NCBI GenBank assembly: GCA_013076295.1 | Contig: RQOL01000537.1 | Coordinates: 124,001-188,000 of the forward strand | DNA from: Sanderia malayensis | Taxonomy: Eukaryota; Cnidaria; Scyphozoa; Semaeostomeae; Pelagiidae | Reading direction: 5' to 3' | DNA: 64,000 nt | Shown here: piece after piece, positions 9,070 to 20,639 of the stretch | Position numbering within the stretch: the stretch's first letter is position 1 | Layout of the letters: each line of letters starts with the position of its first letter | Notes under the pieces: generated by a model | Seen by the model: the letters and a program-made list of their open reading frames with translations, nothing else | Databases searched by the model: none | Told to the model about the DNA's origin: nothing | Position numbers and translations under genes: made by a program

Positions 9070-11335
9070 ACTACTTGAAAAACACCCTGTAGGCGCTGAA
9101 GCAACTGAAGACACTCTATTGCTAGGTCCTGAACCAGTGGTCGAGCCAATCATCTTTGATGTCACCAATGAAGAAATGTTGCTGAAGGCCGCTCAAATGA
9201 CGAGAGGAGGTTCTGGCCCCTCGGGTATCGATGCAGATGATTGGTGTAAAATTTTGTCATCACGTGACTTTGGTGATGCAGGAAATGATTTGCGAAGTGC
9301 TATTGCAGCTGTCACCCGCTCCCTCTGTACACGCAACGTGGGGGATCAATCGATAACAGCATTGATGGCGTCAAGACTCGTGCCACTTGACAAAATACCC
9401 GGACTCCGACCAATTGGTGTCGGTGAAGTGTTGCGGAGGATCATGGGCGAACTCACAGATGTGTGGACAGAAATCAGGAAGTGTAGCCGCAATACATACA
9501 ATGAAGATGTTGTTCGAGAAAGAAGAGACGGATGCGGTGCTTCTAGTAGACGCTGCAAACGTGTTCAACAATTTGAATCGAAAAGTATTCCTACATAATA
9601 TAGGAATAGTTTGTCCAACAATGGCTGCGTTTGTTAGGAATTGCTACTCGGCTCCAGCAAGGCTTTTTGTCATTGGAAGGAGAGAAGTCAAATCATATGA
9701 GGGTACGACCCAAGGAGACCCGCTTGGTATGGCGATCTACGCGATCGGAACAACGCCAATGCTCCATATGCTAGCAGAATCACGTGATGAAAATCTAAAG
9801 GATGTAGCTTTTGCTGAGGATATAGCGGCTGCAGGAAAGATCAATGCCCTGAGAAAATGGTGGGATACTGTTTTGTTTAATGGGCCGAAATATGGATACT
9901 TTCCAAGACCTTCCAAATGTATCCTGATCGTCAAACCAGAAATCGAAGATGACGCTCGTGTTGCGTTCAATGGCACCAACGTAACCATTACACCAGAGGG
10001 AGATAAGCATCTTGGGGCTGCCATCGGAAGCCAGGAACACAGATCGGCGTACTTAATATCAAAAGTTGCAACATGGGTAGACGAACTGACCCTCTTATCC
10101 AAAATCGGTGAAACTCAACCTCAAGCCGCTTATTCCTGCTTTGTCGCCGGATATCAGCACAAATTAACATACTTCCTGAGAACGATACCAGATTGTGAGA
10201 ATGAATTCCAGCCAATTGAGGATGTCATTCGGCAAAAGTTTATTCCATCTATAATTGGAGGTCACCTGGTGAATGACAAAGAACGCAAGCTCTTGGCACT
10301 TCCAACACAAAACGGGGGTCTTGGTTGGAAGATCTTTACGGAAACCGCTAAAGAAGAATACGAAAACTCAAAGCAAGTCACATTAGATCTTCAAAACAAA
10401 ATTCTTGGCATCCGAAACACAAACGGCAGCAAGTCTAGAAACCAAATAAAGTCAGAAAGACGAAAAAGTCAGAAAGACGAAAACGCCAGGAAGAAAGACT
10501 ACAATCACTCATACAAGAGATGACTGACGAGGAACGAAAAAGAACGGCATCCAACAATCGGAAAGGCGTGTCAAATTGGCTATCTTCTCTGCCGCTGAAA
10601 GAATTCGGATTCGACATGTCAAAGCAGGAGTTCCAAGACGCTCTTCATCTTCGTCACGGATGGCTGATGAACAAGATGCCGAATATCTGTGCATGTGGTT
10701 CTCGTTTCGATGTCCCGCATGCTCTCTTGTGCAAAAAAGGTGGCTTCGTCACTCTACGCCAGAATGAGGTCAGAAACATGACGGCAGATCTACTAAACGA
10801 AGTATGTAGGGATGTCAAAGTCGAGCCGTTGCTGAACGAGTTGAATGGTGACGAATTGCAAGAACGAGCTACCAACAGGAGTCGAGAAGCAAGGTGGGAT
10901 GTCAGTGCAGCTAGTTTTTGGGTGGCTGGTCAGAAGGCGTTTTTCGAGATCAGGGTCTTTGACCTTAACGCCCGAAGATACAGCAACCTAGTACTAGCAA
11001 AATGCTACTTAGCAAACGAAGCTGAAAAGAAGAGGCAGTATAACGAACGAGTCCTGGAAGTCGAAAACGGAACATTCACGCCCCTAGTGTTCTCAACTAA
11101 TGGAGCAATGGGCAGAGAATGTCAGATTTTCTATAAATGCTTGAGCGAGATGATTGCAGAAAAGAAGAGGATGGAGGTCAGCATAGTAACAGCTGCGATA
11201 CGTACAAAGTTGTCATTTTCCCTAACCAGATCAACAATCCGATGTGTTCGAGGTTCTCGATCAAGGTTCCAGCAACACTCGAACATTGAAGACCTTGACG
11301 TGATTCCAAAGCGATCAACAATTTCTAACGAGTAG
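9070..11335 (+). pseudogene. LINE reverse transcriptase with CCHC and restriction-like endonuclease end
   Basis: Three overlapping frames (to 9598, 9460-10523, 10520-11335) form one decayed ORF. Visible landmarks: 'GGSGPSGIDADDW' and 'RLVPLDKIPGLRPIGVGE' (RT fingers), 'DAVLLVDAANVFNNLNR' (motif A), 'GTTQGDPLGMAIYAIG' (motif B), 'VAFAEDIAAAG' where the family has ADD (motif C), and 'CACGSRFDVPHALLCKKGG' (zinc knuckle). The last is followed by 'ARWDVSAASFW...FFEIRVF', which resembles the PD-(D/E)XK nuclease of R2-group LINEs. There is a deletion plus frameshift near 9455 and another frameshift near 10470. The D-to-E change in motif C and the frameshifts mean no activity. The clade could be R2-like or Utopia; a tree is needed. 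Confidence 0.75.
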
Positions 11336-11521
11336 CGACGGCGAAGCCCATCGGAGACTTTCTTTTCGATTTTGTTTCTTTTTAATATGACAGGGTGTTT
11401 TTAATAATGTAAATAGTGTAATTATTTATATATAAATATCTTCTGTATAAAATATATGTATTTCTTTTTATTTATTATATAGTTAGATATATTGTAATTT
11501 TTTTTAAACTTAAAAAAAAAA
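9070..11521 (+). mobile_element. 5'-truncated non-LTR retrotransposon with poly(A) tail, inserted in the HECT gene
   Basis: The 2.45-kb insert starts abruptly inside its coding region at 9070 and ends in a run of A at about 11511-11521. It is bounded by a 19-21 bp direct repeat. 5' truncation, an A tail and a target-site duplication are the signature of target-primed reverse transcription. The 3' UTR (11336-11510) is very AT-rich. It lies antisense to the HECT gene it interrupts. Confidence 0.9.
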
Positions 11522-11542
11522 AATAATCATGAGGTCACGTTT
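11522..11542. repeat. Target-site duplication, 3' copy
   Basis: Exact repeat of 9049-9069 directly after the LINE poly(A). The first two A are ambiguous with the tail. Confidence 0.9.
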
Positions 11543-11743
11543 TCCAAGCTCAATATACATCAGCTCGAAGCCACCCGCACTTTCCAGAAGAGGAAATTCC
11601 TCCATCAAACAACGTTGTAAGTCCACTCCAGATCCATCACATGGCAATGACAGTTTCTTTTCACCAAGATCATGAACAAACAATTTTCGTTTCTCCTGCT
11701 GTGATGGCACCTCAATCTGGTCCTTGTCTGGCAAACAAAAAAA

Positions 11744-12384
11744 TTTTCTTGTCACCAACTTCGCTTTCTTTGCTCTTGTTGCGCCACTATGACTTCTCTT
11801 TCGATTTCGTTACCAGCTGTACCAGATCCAGTCGTGTTGCACAGGGTACGTCTTATCACAGTGGCATAAAGGTGCAGGAAAAGACGCTGCAACTCTGCAT
11901 TTACAACTGGTGTATGCGTAGATCAACTACTACCCGGCCTAGGCCCAACAGAAGCAGCTCCTGTGGAAGCCGTTGTACCATCCGTTGCAAACGCCTCTAG
12001 GCTTGGAGAAACAGATGGCCCCAAAGACTGTGTCAGATTACTTGGGGGATCGTAGGAATTTATGTTCTGTACAGCTCGCATGGCTTGTGCCAACAGTTCC
12101 TCCACTTCTCCAACTTTGCTGCTACCAGCAGTACTTGCCGCCATTTTGTCTAAACACGTGCTATAATTGACCGTAATAATGGAAAAGTGTACATAATAAT
12201 GGAAAACCATGCCTAATAATGAAAAGTTGGCATAGTAATGAAAAACTATGCCCAATTGTGAATAGTGTGTATAATAATAAAAAGAACTAATAAAGAAAAA
12301 CTGTGCATAATAATGCAAAACTATGCCCAATAATGAAAAGTGTGCATAATGATAAAAATCATAATAGTATTGGCGGGAATGGCA
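11744..12384 (-). repeat. Right arm of the inverted HECT 5' duplication, with presumed promoter
   Basis: Partner of 5832-6446. The part upstream of the ATG at 12144 (12145-12384 on the minus strand) is a ladder of related words (CATAATAATGAAAA and CTATGCCCAAT variants) shared with the other arm. No TATA box was picked out with confidence. It is the best candidate for the gene's own regulatory region. Confidence 0.6.
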
Positions 12385-12680
12385 CTTCATATGTTACTTG
12401 CTTGAGAGGGCTCATTCTCAGGGTCCTGTTAAGGAAATGGTTGTATCAGTATCTCTTTTGAGAAAGTATCTGAATACCCCAGAGGGACAATTCATAACAA
12501 TTATTCTATAACAGATCAAGATTGAAGAGGCTCTTGCTATTTCATGTCTCATAATGGCTGTATTGAGTACGTGATAAATTTACTATCAATGTATACCTGA
12601 AAAGAAAGTTGGTTTGCAACGTGGCATGCTTCTTCATCAGTTATTGTCAGATTCTTATCACAGTATGGCTGGATTGAAAC
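12385..12680. other. No gene seen
   Basis: AT-rich spacer between the HECT 5' flank and a LINE fragment; no motif or long frame recognised. Confidence 0.4.
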
Positions 12681-12684
12681 TGAG

Positions 12685-12870
12685 AATATTTTTATCACAT
12701 TTAGAACAATGTGATTAAAACATCAAAATAAAATCATCTAAATGATCCAGGTATAATTTTTATGGAACCATAAAGCTAATCTGCTGTGTTACACAAACAA
12801 ATTCCGAAAAGGGGCACTGACCTCTCCAGACTGTTCATTATCCTTCATTTTGATATTGTCACTAATAGAA
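12685..12870 (-). mobile_element. Small LINE fragment
   Basis: About 170 bp ('gatccaggtataatttttat' and 'ctaatctgctgtgttacaca') closely match 33990-34150, where they lie inside a larger PHD-endonuclease LINE. This is therefore a short orphan piece of the same family in the same orientation. Confidence 0.65.
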
Positions 12871-13051
12871 TTCTGAGCTAGTTGAGATCTAGATCCAGGA
12901 ATGAAACAAGCCAAAATCTCGTTATCAGCCAGCCAACCAAAAGAGCATAAATAAAGCCAAATACCAAAAAGAGGCTGCATAAGAATTGTGCCATTCCATG
13001 TGGGTAAGTAAATAAAAACACGTGCAAATTGTGATGAAGATGAAATAAATA

Positions 13052-16000
13052 ATGGAGACTGATGAAGAAGAAATTAGGACTCGAAATTTTAGGAAGACCA
13101 GATCAAGACCAGAATTAGGATTAGGCCCATCAAGAGCATCAGGTAATATTTTATCTACACCGTCGTCATCAACAGCACAGCAGCCGATCATCAGCATTTT
13201 AGGTCCAACGGATTCCCTGCCAAGTTATGTGATATCGTCTTTACCACGGACAATTTCACGGCGGAAGCGGCCTTCTAAAGCAACAGGAAGTGGCATTGAA
13301 AATGGAGCTCAATATGTTTCAGCTGTTCCTGAGGGTATTGTATAAACGTTTGTAGCTATCAGGCTAGTTAGCTTGCCAGCTAGCTAGACAATGGCCGGTG
13401 GCTGAGTAGTGCGATTTATGTTATTTTTGGGGTTCTAGGCTAGGGTTGCACGAATTTGCGAGTTTGCATGAACTAGCTATCCCATCAATAAATTGAGCAG
13501 TTTCACTGGGTTTGGTGGTTGTAAATACCTATTATAAAAAAAGGGAAATTTTTCGCTACTGTAGGCTACTATAGAAAGTCCGAATTGTAACCAAATCACA
13601 GCTCATTTAATTTTATTTCAATTTAGCTAAGGGGGAGGGTAGCCCTTCGGCACAAGTGCCGGTTTTCAAGGCCCCCTCTCATAAGATAAAACTAAACTAA
13701 ATTACAAAAAGCAAATGATTAAAACTAAGTAAACCCTATTTTACAATCTAAAGACACCTATTTGCAACATCAAAAATTTACAATTAAAAGAAAATAAGCC
13801 TTAAGTCAATTGTTTAAGTGATCTTAGGGAGAATGTTTGCTTTTACTCAGTTTCATATAAAATTTGAACATTTTTTGCTTTAATAACGTTGTTTCATATT
13901 ACCATTATATTGTTAAGATACAGGTACTCTGCCCATGTCATATAGTGATAATAGAGAGGAAACTTCAAGAATAGTATCACCTCAAATTAGTGTAGCAGGT
14001 AAGTACCCACCGAATCTGCGAAATTTCACAAAATTATCAAACCAAAATCAATTCAAAGAAATTTGAGTAGAATTTATTGTTGTTCAAATCATTGTATGAA
14101 AAACTGGTCTTTTTGCTTCATTTTAAAGGTGCAGATTCAGATTCTGATGTAGATGGCAACAATGAGAATGTAGATTGGCAGGACACTGGCGAAAATGCAA
14201 TGGACTTTGTGTCACAAGATATTCAGGTGCATAGTTACTTTTGTAGTAAATTACACTATAACTACTGTATTGAATGGCTTCAGAATATGAATTTACCAGG
14301 TATATCTGATCTACTATGTTGCTGTTTGTTACTGTTATTGCATTTACTATCTGTTTTGTCAATCACTGTATCTTGTGTTATTTGGTGTACAGGTACCAGC
14401 TGTTGGTGTTTTAGAGTCATACAGGTGTTTGCTGCTAAATCTCTGATGATGTTGGATGGTAATGTGGAATTTGTTGTTCAGGATTTTGATGCTGTAAAGT
14501 TAGTTTTAAAGGTACAGGTTGTTATAGTAATAATTTTTTACTTGATCAACTTTACTAATGCACATGCTGTAGATGTTTCAATTTTGACCAATTGGTTTTA
14601 ATTTTGGATTTTTTTTACTTTGCAGCCGCGGAAATTCTGTTTTGTAACAAGGAAGCCACTCATGTTTGTTGATACTACAAAATGGGTTTACCACTGTACT
14701 TGTAACAAAGAATTAAAAACTTATGTTGATGGTCTGTTGAAAGGAATTGATCAAATTTCAAATGGTATCTTGTTGCTTTTTTGCTGTGTACAATTTTGCA
14801 AACCATTTACCATGCAAAATTTGATTTCAAAGTTTTTGATTTTTAACTGTTTTTTTTTTATAGATTTTGAATTATACTTTTCTGAAAAGTATTGCATTTG
14901 CTTACATATAAAGTTGTGTATGCAAGTTGCCAATTACTGGGATACATTGGATGACATTTCTCCAGCCAACTATCTGGAAGGTGCCTGCCAATTGTTCTCA
15001 TTACAACTGTATTTTTTACTTGGATTTTCTTTTTCAGGCAAAGCATTGCTTTGGAAATTGTATAATCTAATATTACTATTCTGCGATGTCACGTGACGGT
15101 GGCGAAACTCTGCCTAAAACAATAGATTCGACCCGAAACAATAGGTCGAACGCCTCAAAACAATGGGACGAAACGGCGAATCGGTGATCAATAAGGCTTT
15201 TTTCAATGGGGTCGCAAAAGGTTGACACTGGCATGGAAAGGCTCTGTTTCTGGAGTAGGCAAAAGTTATCTATTTTTGCAAGCCTATTTTAAAAGAATTT
15301 TTGAGTTATTCCATTAATTGCTCCACTAATTGTGCTATCACGAAAAAACGACGGTTTACGCTGGCGAAACTTCCAAATTCGCGTCCCCGACTCCATTTTC
15401 GAAAAGAGTATTCGCTCTTCACGTGACCCGTTTCGCCTTTTCCTGCAATTTGATTGGCTCTTTCGCAACTTCACGTGACGCGTTTTTCGTTATCATGCAA
15501 ATTTGCCCTCGGCAGGCAGCAGGTACTTTTGGAGAAGACGCGTGTTTTTGTTTTGTACACAAAAAGTGAGGTGGGCGCCTTTCAAAGTGTTTTACCAGCT
15601 GAATTATCATTGTAAAGAGCTCTTAATTGTTTGAAAGACCCCTGGAGAGTTGCAGGAAACAATAGAGAACACAGGTGATAGCTTTGTTTTGTTTTTTGAA
15701 TGAAATAGTTGTGGGTTTTGTAGTAGGCGACCGCCATTGTTGCTTCGGCATGCTAACAACGTTTAGGCCATGGTCAAAGTTTTGAATTTTTCCGGCCCTA
15801 TTTGCACGATTTTCCCCATTTAAATTTTTGACAAGTGTTGTCTGATAACACAACTAAAATAATGTGTTGTTTTTTTTGGTTTTTTTTTGTTTTTTTACGA
15901 TTTCCAACAAAGTTGCTTTTCACTCGGGAAGGAGCAATTTTTCACGCAACATGCGTTGTTTTTGCATTTGCGAAAATTCAATTTTAGCCTGCCACAATTG

Positions 16001-19000
16001 ATTATTTTTTACCCAAACACTTTCGATAATTGTTCCCCAACATATTACCTTCATGTTGGTGTTTTTTGAGTTCAACTGGGTCACTATTTGCCACGGTAAA
16101 TACTATTTTTATTTGCTAAAGTGTGTTCAAAGGTTTTGCTTTTTGCACGGCTCCGAAATTTCATTCAAACCACTTCCACCAAATGGTCTCTAAGAATTCA
16201 GTATTACTTATTTAAGAGATGAGACTATTTGCAACGTGTTCGCTGTTTCCTTAGCTACAGTTTGATATAATTTTTATTACAGATTGAGTTTAAATTTTCC
16301 AGGATGGATTAAATTTTTGAAAGCACCCTTTTTTTCAAACTTCACACTGAAGCTATCAACTTTCAGAAACAGCTTTCAGGGGGGCAGCGTGGACGCGGGG
16401 CGGTCGCTTGGCAGGGGGGAAGATTCGACCTCCCACCTTTACTTTCTTTAGAAATGTTGTGTCGTAATATGTATTGTAGGGTATGTATTGTAGGGTATGT
16501 ATTGTAGGGTATGTATTGTAGGGTATGTATTGTAGGGTATGTATTGTAGGGTATGTATAGTAGGGTATGTATTGTAGGGTATGTTATGTAGGATATGTAT
16601 TGTAGGGTATGTATTGTAGGGTATGTTATGTAGGGTATGTATTGTAGGGTTTGTATTGTAGGGTATGTATTTTAGGGTATGTATTGTAGGGTATGTGTTG
16701 TATTGTATGTATTGTAGGGTATGTTATGTAGGGTATGTATTGTAGGGTATGTATTGTAGGGTATATATAGTAGGGTATGTATTGTAGGGTTTGTATTGTA
16801 GGGTATGTATTGTAGGGTATGTATTGTAGGGTATGTATTGTAGGGTATGTATTGTAGGGTATGTATTGTAGGGTTTGTATTGTAGGGTATGTATTGTAGG
16901 GTATGTATTGTGGGGTATGTATTGTAGGGTATGTATTGTAGGGTATGTATTTTAGGGTATGTATTGTAGGGTATGTATTGTAGGGTATGTATTGTAGGGT
17001 ATGTATGTAGGGTATGTATTGTAGGGTATGTATTGTAGGATATGTATTGTAGGGTATGTATGTAGGGTATGTATTGTAGGGTATGTATTGTAGGGTATGT
17101 ATTGTGGGGTATGTATTGTAGGGTATGTATTGTAGGGTATGTATGTAGGGTATGTATTTTAGGGTATGTATTGTAGGGTATGTATGTAGGGTATGTATTG
17201 TAGGGTATGTATGTAGTATGTATGTATGTATGTATGTATGTATGTATGTATGTATGTAGGTATGTATGTATGTATGTATGTATGTATGTATGTATGTATG
17301 GGCATGAGCGGGAGTGAATGCAGCGCGCAAAGCGCGCCAACCAGATTAAGCTTTTTTTACTTGACCGGCTGGGGCGAACGAGCGAAGCGAGTGAAGACCC
17401 CTAGTTATTATACTACTGTATGTGGATTTGTTGGAATTTGTTGTTCATTTGTCTGATGTATTGAAGACAAGTCACCCCAAAACATATGTTCCCAAAGCTG
17501 TCTCTACAAAACCAATTCCATCTATGCCGATTCAATCCCAAGCAAGTATGTTCAATGGCACTCTGGCATCTGTTTTGGACGTTGAAAGCTCTAAGCTTGT
17601 ACCAGATTTTTCTTCGACGATTTGCCCTGATTGCGGCTCGTTTTTGGAAGAAAATGCAATTGAGTGGAATGAAGATGGATGTAAGCTGCTTACCCAAAAG
17701 ATGATTTTTGGTGTTTTAGGTAAACTGACATCTTTTCAGCTGCAACGATGATAACGATTTAAAAAATGATTTATTATGAACTGAACTTGATATTTTAATG
17801 TCTTCTTTGGTTTAGTACCTTCTCAGAGATGCAGCAATGAGCAATGTGGACACGTGGAAAGCTACGATGGCTGCTCAAAAGGTGTTTTGAATATGGGTGA
17901 TTTTCTTGTTGGGCATGATGTTATGAGGGATTATATGAACCACTTTTTATATGGCCACAGGTGACTATTTTTTATTGTATGCCTGCAACACAAATTAAAT
18001 TAAGTATTGCGGCTTTTGTACAACCATGAAAGCATTTAATAACGCTTATTTTTTTATTGTAGCCAAAGCCTTGTTAGTTACCTTGAAATCTGGAAATTGA
18101 ACCTGGCTTCATCTAGAGTCGACATCAAACATTGCCTGAATTATCAACAATGGAGAATGTCTTGGTACTCGTTTATTCAACTGCTTGACATCAATTTTCA
18201 TTTGGGTTTTATGTGTGATGATTGTGGCCCACATCCAAGGATAGTTTTGTGTGATGCAACATCACTCTGTTATCGGCGAAAATACGCGCAGCTTTGCCCC
18301 GAAGATCCTGGCATGCTTGAATCACATGGTCTCAGAGGAAGATAAGTACTCTTACTTTATTAATTTGAGTATGATATGTAGTTTTGATCTGTAAAGAGAT
18401 CAATTGCAGATTCTGGGCGTTGATGTATGGGTATTTAATTGACTGTAGCCTTAACTTACTTGAGCTGTACCTTGTGATTCAATATTTGTTAATTTTTTAC
18501 CAGTTTCAAGGAAAGAGTGTTTATGTCTGACACAAAGACAAGAGAGAGATTCAGAAAATTTGCTGTTTCTAGGAAAATGATCCACCAGGAACAAACTGTA
18601 CTGAAGGACGACCTTGAAAACAGTCATCCAAATGTATGCAGAGTGCTGGAAGAATGTGAGGAGCTGTTTCAAGGTTACGAGCAATTTCCCTCTGCGATAT
18701 GGGTCTTCTTCAAATGCTTGTCATCTGCGTCTGCTGTCTGCTCATACTTCCCTGCAAATGGTGCTTTGCCGCATTTGGTACGCCATCTTGCAGCTGGTCT
18801 AGTTATAAGGAAAGATCCTGAGTCGTTTGCAGATCTCCAGTCATATCCGCCGATTGTCTACGGCGTTTTGAAAAGCTTGCCTGCAGTTTCTCTGTCTCCT
18901 GCTTGGGATGCACTTTTCTGTGAGCTGAATGAACAGGCAGAAAAAATTTTGAAATTTGACCAGCACAAGCTTGGGTACGATCAGAATGATTATTCCGGCA

Positions 19001-19858
19001 TTTGTGGATATTTTCCTGCATGGCCACGCCTTTGTAACCATGGGAGATATTTGATGGATGACTCCAAGAAGGAAACGCACAAAAGCTGCTCAAAAACTTA
19101 CCCTGGCCATCCAAATCTGATGCCTGGCATATTCACTATGTATTGTTGTTACGGTTTGTATGAGATCTCTACTTGCTGTTTTGATAGAAACAGTAGGTAC
19201 ATGCATGTTGTGCTTAAAAAATACTTTGTATTTACAAATTTCTGCAGCTACTTCAACTTTACCACTACACATTACTTTTCAGAGATATGTTATGGATTTG
19301 CAGTGATGGAATCTCCTGAATCTACAAATGTTCCGTTTACAATAGTTCGAACACGTTTTCCAACAGGTGTATTAACAATAGTTTAAGGGAATAACTTTCT
19401 GCCTTCCTGGAGTGTTGACTGTTGAAAAATAAATTGTACTTGTGTTTCAGCGCCTGATGCAATAGTGTACGACAATTGCTGCCATTTGCAGGATTATTGT
19501 TTAAACCGGGATCCTGGCTACTTCATGAATTGCAATTCTTTTGTTGATAGATTTCATTGGAAATATCACAAAGGTTAAAATATCATGTTTTTTTAAATAA
19601 AATTTGTTACACCCAATTTTATAGTCCAATTGAAAATATTCAATTTATAATGGTTATTTTTGTATAGCTTCTGCTGAAAGCTACAACATCAGCGTTCACA
19701 GCAAATATGCCAACATCAATACCCAAATCAACGAGCAAAGGAATGCGACGTTAAAAATGCTGAAGAGCCAGCTTTCTTACATGACAAACCAGAATTTTAT
19801 TAATCATGTTTGCCTTCTTTTGTGGGATTGGAATAGGAGGGTCATGGAGAGACGATAA
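13052..19858 (+). CDS. KDZ-like / HMGXB3-like cysteine-rich gene, about 13 exons
   Basis: Exons with matching phases: 13052-13334, 13924-13998, 14129-14226, 14425-14511, 14626-14764, 14864-14980, about 17410-17719, 17816-17960, 18063-18341, 18504-19153, 19283-19366, 19451-19573, 19668-19858 (TAA). Landmarks: Asp/Glu-rich start, 'YHCTCNKE' and 'CICLHIKLC' Cys/His clusters, '[11 protein letters not shown]' finger, '[20 protein letters not shown]', '[18 protein letters not shown]' and '[11 protein letters not shown]', ending '[20 protein letters not shown]'. These blocks recall KDZ transposase-like proteins and the C-terminal half of HMGXB3. I infer a domesticated or mobile DDE-type protein. Oddities: the exon 9 donor reads ATAAGT instead of GTAAGT, and 2.3 kb interrupts the gene after 15070. 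Possibly a recent pseudogene. Confidence 0.6.
13560..13920. other. Intron 1 repeat-like sequence
   Basis: Contains 'gggggagggtagcccttcgg' and 'cacaagtgccggttttcaag' (about 13630-13675), a GC-richer patch unlike its flanks. It may be the edge of an interspersed repeat; no terminal repeats were found. Confidence 0.3.
16446..17216. repeat. 14-bp minisatellite, about 55 copies
   Basis: Tandem GTATGTATTGTAGG units with occasional variants (GTATAGT, TTTTAGG, a 10-bp short form GTATGTAGGG). Its translation gives long artificial Tyr/Pro/Thr/Ile/His frames on the minus strand, which are not genes. Confidence 0.95.
17217..17302. repeat. (GTAT)n microsatellite
   Basis: About 20 tetranucleotide units directly continuing the minisatellite, as if it had expanded from the same seed. 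Confidence 0.95.
17303..17405. repeat. GC-rich interspersed repeat
   Basis: 'GGGCATGAGCGGGAGTGAAT' followed by 'GCAGCGCGCAAAGCGCGCCA' matches the reverse complement of about 6485-6595. A short palindromic stretch CGAACGAGCGAAGCGAG lies before the edge. Confidence 0.6.
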
Positions 19859-20635
19859 TTTTGGAAAACGCTTTTTGTACATGTTTTCATTGATAACAGA
19901 AATGATAGGAGTAAATTTATTCAAATGTAAGCACCATCAACATTGTGTTTTGAGGTGCAGCATACTTTTTGTTATTCGTATTCTGTTAGGTCGACAGCAA
20001 TGGATACCCCCACACAATTATAACAACATGCTTATGAAGGCGTTAAAGAAACTTTTTACTTTCTTTTGTATAATATTACATTTATGAGTGTGTGCGTGCA
20101 CTTGCCCATCATCTAGTAAAATTCTACTGTCAAAAAGTATTATTGCACAATTTGCAAGCTGAAGCTATGCAAAAAGTAACAATACATACTTTTTTATGGA
20201 TGAATAAATTGTTTTACTTGTCTCCAATGAATTACATATTTTAGTCAATATGAAGATAATGGTTTTGATTTTAATTGTTCACTACGTTTTTGTTGAAATG
20301 AATAATATCCATTTGTATTGTCGTGCATTGTGTCTTTTGTATGTTGTAGTTCATGTTTATTGTTTTAAGCCACACCCTTAGTTGTATAAATAAACTTCTT
20401 CCTGTTATTGCATTTTCCTATGATTTACTCACAGAGATACTCTGATGTTTTTGGCTCTGTTTTTCTGCGATAAGAATAACTTACAACAGTTTTTGCTCAT
20501 GCATTTATGCAGCAAGTTCTTTAGCAGCTCGATCATCAATGTTTCGCCGGACAGAATTCATTATCCGAAGCAAAACTGGTTTACTTGGTAAGTCACAATG
20601 TATATCAATTGACTTTGTGTTGGTTCTTGTCGATC
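19859..20635. other. 3' flank of the KDZ-like gene
   Basis: AT-rich, no gene. 'AATAAA'-type words are present (for example near 20388, tataaataaacttc) and could serve polyadenylation. Confidence 0.35.
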
Positions 20636-20639
20636 CAAA

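Larger units (their letters stand above)
8085..12144 (-). pseudogene. HECT ubiquitin ligase (G2E3-like) gene, split by a LINE
   Basis: Minus-strand gene, ATG at 12144. The first exon encodes a low-complexity N-terminus (VGEVEELLAQAMRAVQ, then Ser/Thr/Gly-rich), then 'RKFFCLPDKDQIEVPS', 'GLGEKK'-type and 'GGFELMYIELGKRDLMI' segments and a UBZ-like CxxC...HxxxC finger ('CNQCLNKIPLSESRHH'). The donor at 8838/8837 joins the acceptor at 8707/8706 in phase. The last exon reaches the start of a HECT domain ('RRNSIWSDYVEARKRP', 'VVFIGEAAVGTGGPRRE'). The catalytic Cys lobe is absent. Defects seen: AGA to TGA at about 11929 (compared with the inverted copy), a frame change near 8980, a LINE insertion after 9069, and a 58-bp duplication. 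HECT ligases load ubiquitin on a C-lobe Cys, so this copy cannot work. Confidence 0.75.
15072..17410. mobile_element. Probable 2.3-kb insertion inside the KDZ-like gene
   Basis: Coding sequence of the surrounding gene stops making sense at about 15070 (after '[10 protein letters not shown]') and resumes at about 17415 ('[16 protein letters not shown]'). The inserted part is compositionally different: CACGTGAC and GGCGAAAC words near 15090-15480, poly-T tracts near 15870, the minisatellite, and a GC-rich repeat at its right end. No transposase was found. Similar words (TATTACTA / TTATACTACTG) at the two edges may be a target duplication. An ordinary long intron is the alternative. Confidence 0.4.

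Noticed and set aside
10435..10875. Minus-strand frames overlapping the LINE
   Set aside because: They are antisense shadows of the RT C-terminal region.
16626..17340. Two long minus-strand frames of Tyr/Pro/Thr/Ile/His repeats (over 200 codons each)
   Set aside because: They are translations of the GTATGTATTGTAGG minisatellite; all three frames stay open because the repeat lacks stop codons.
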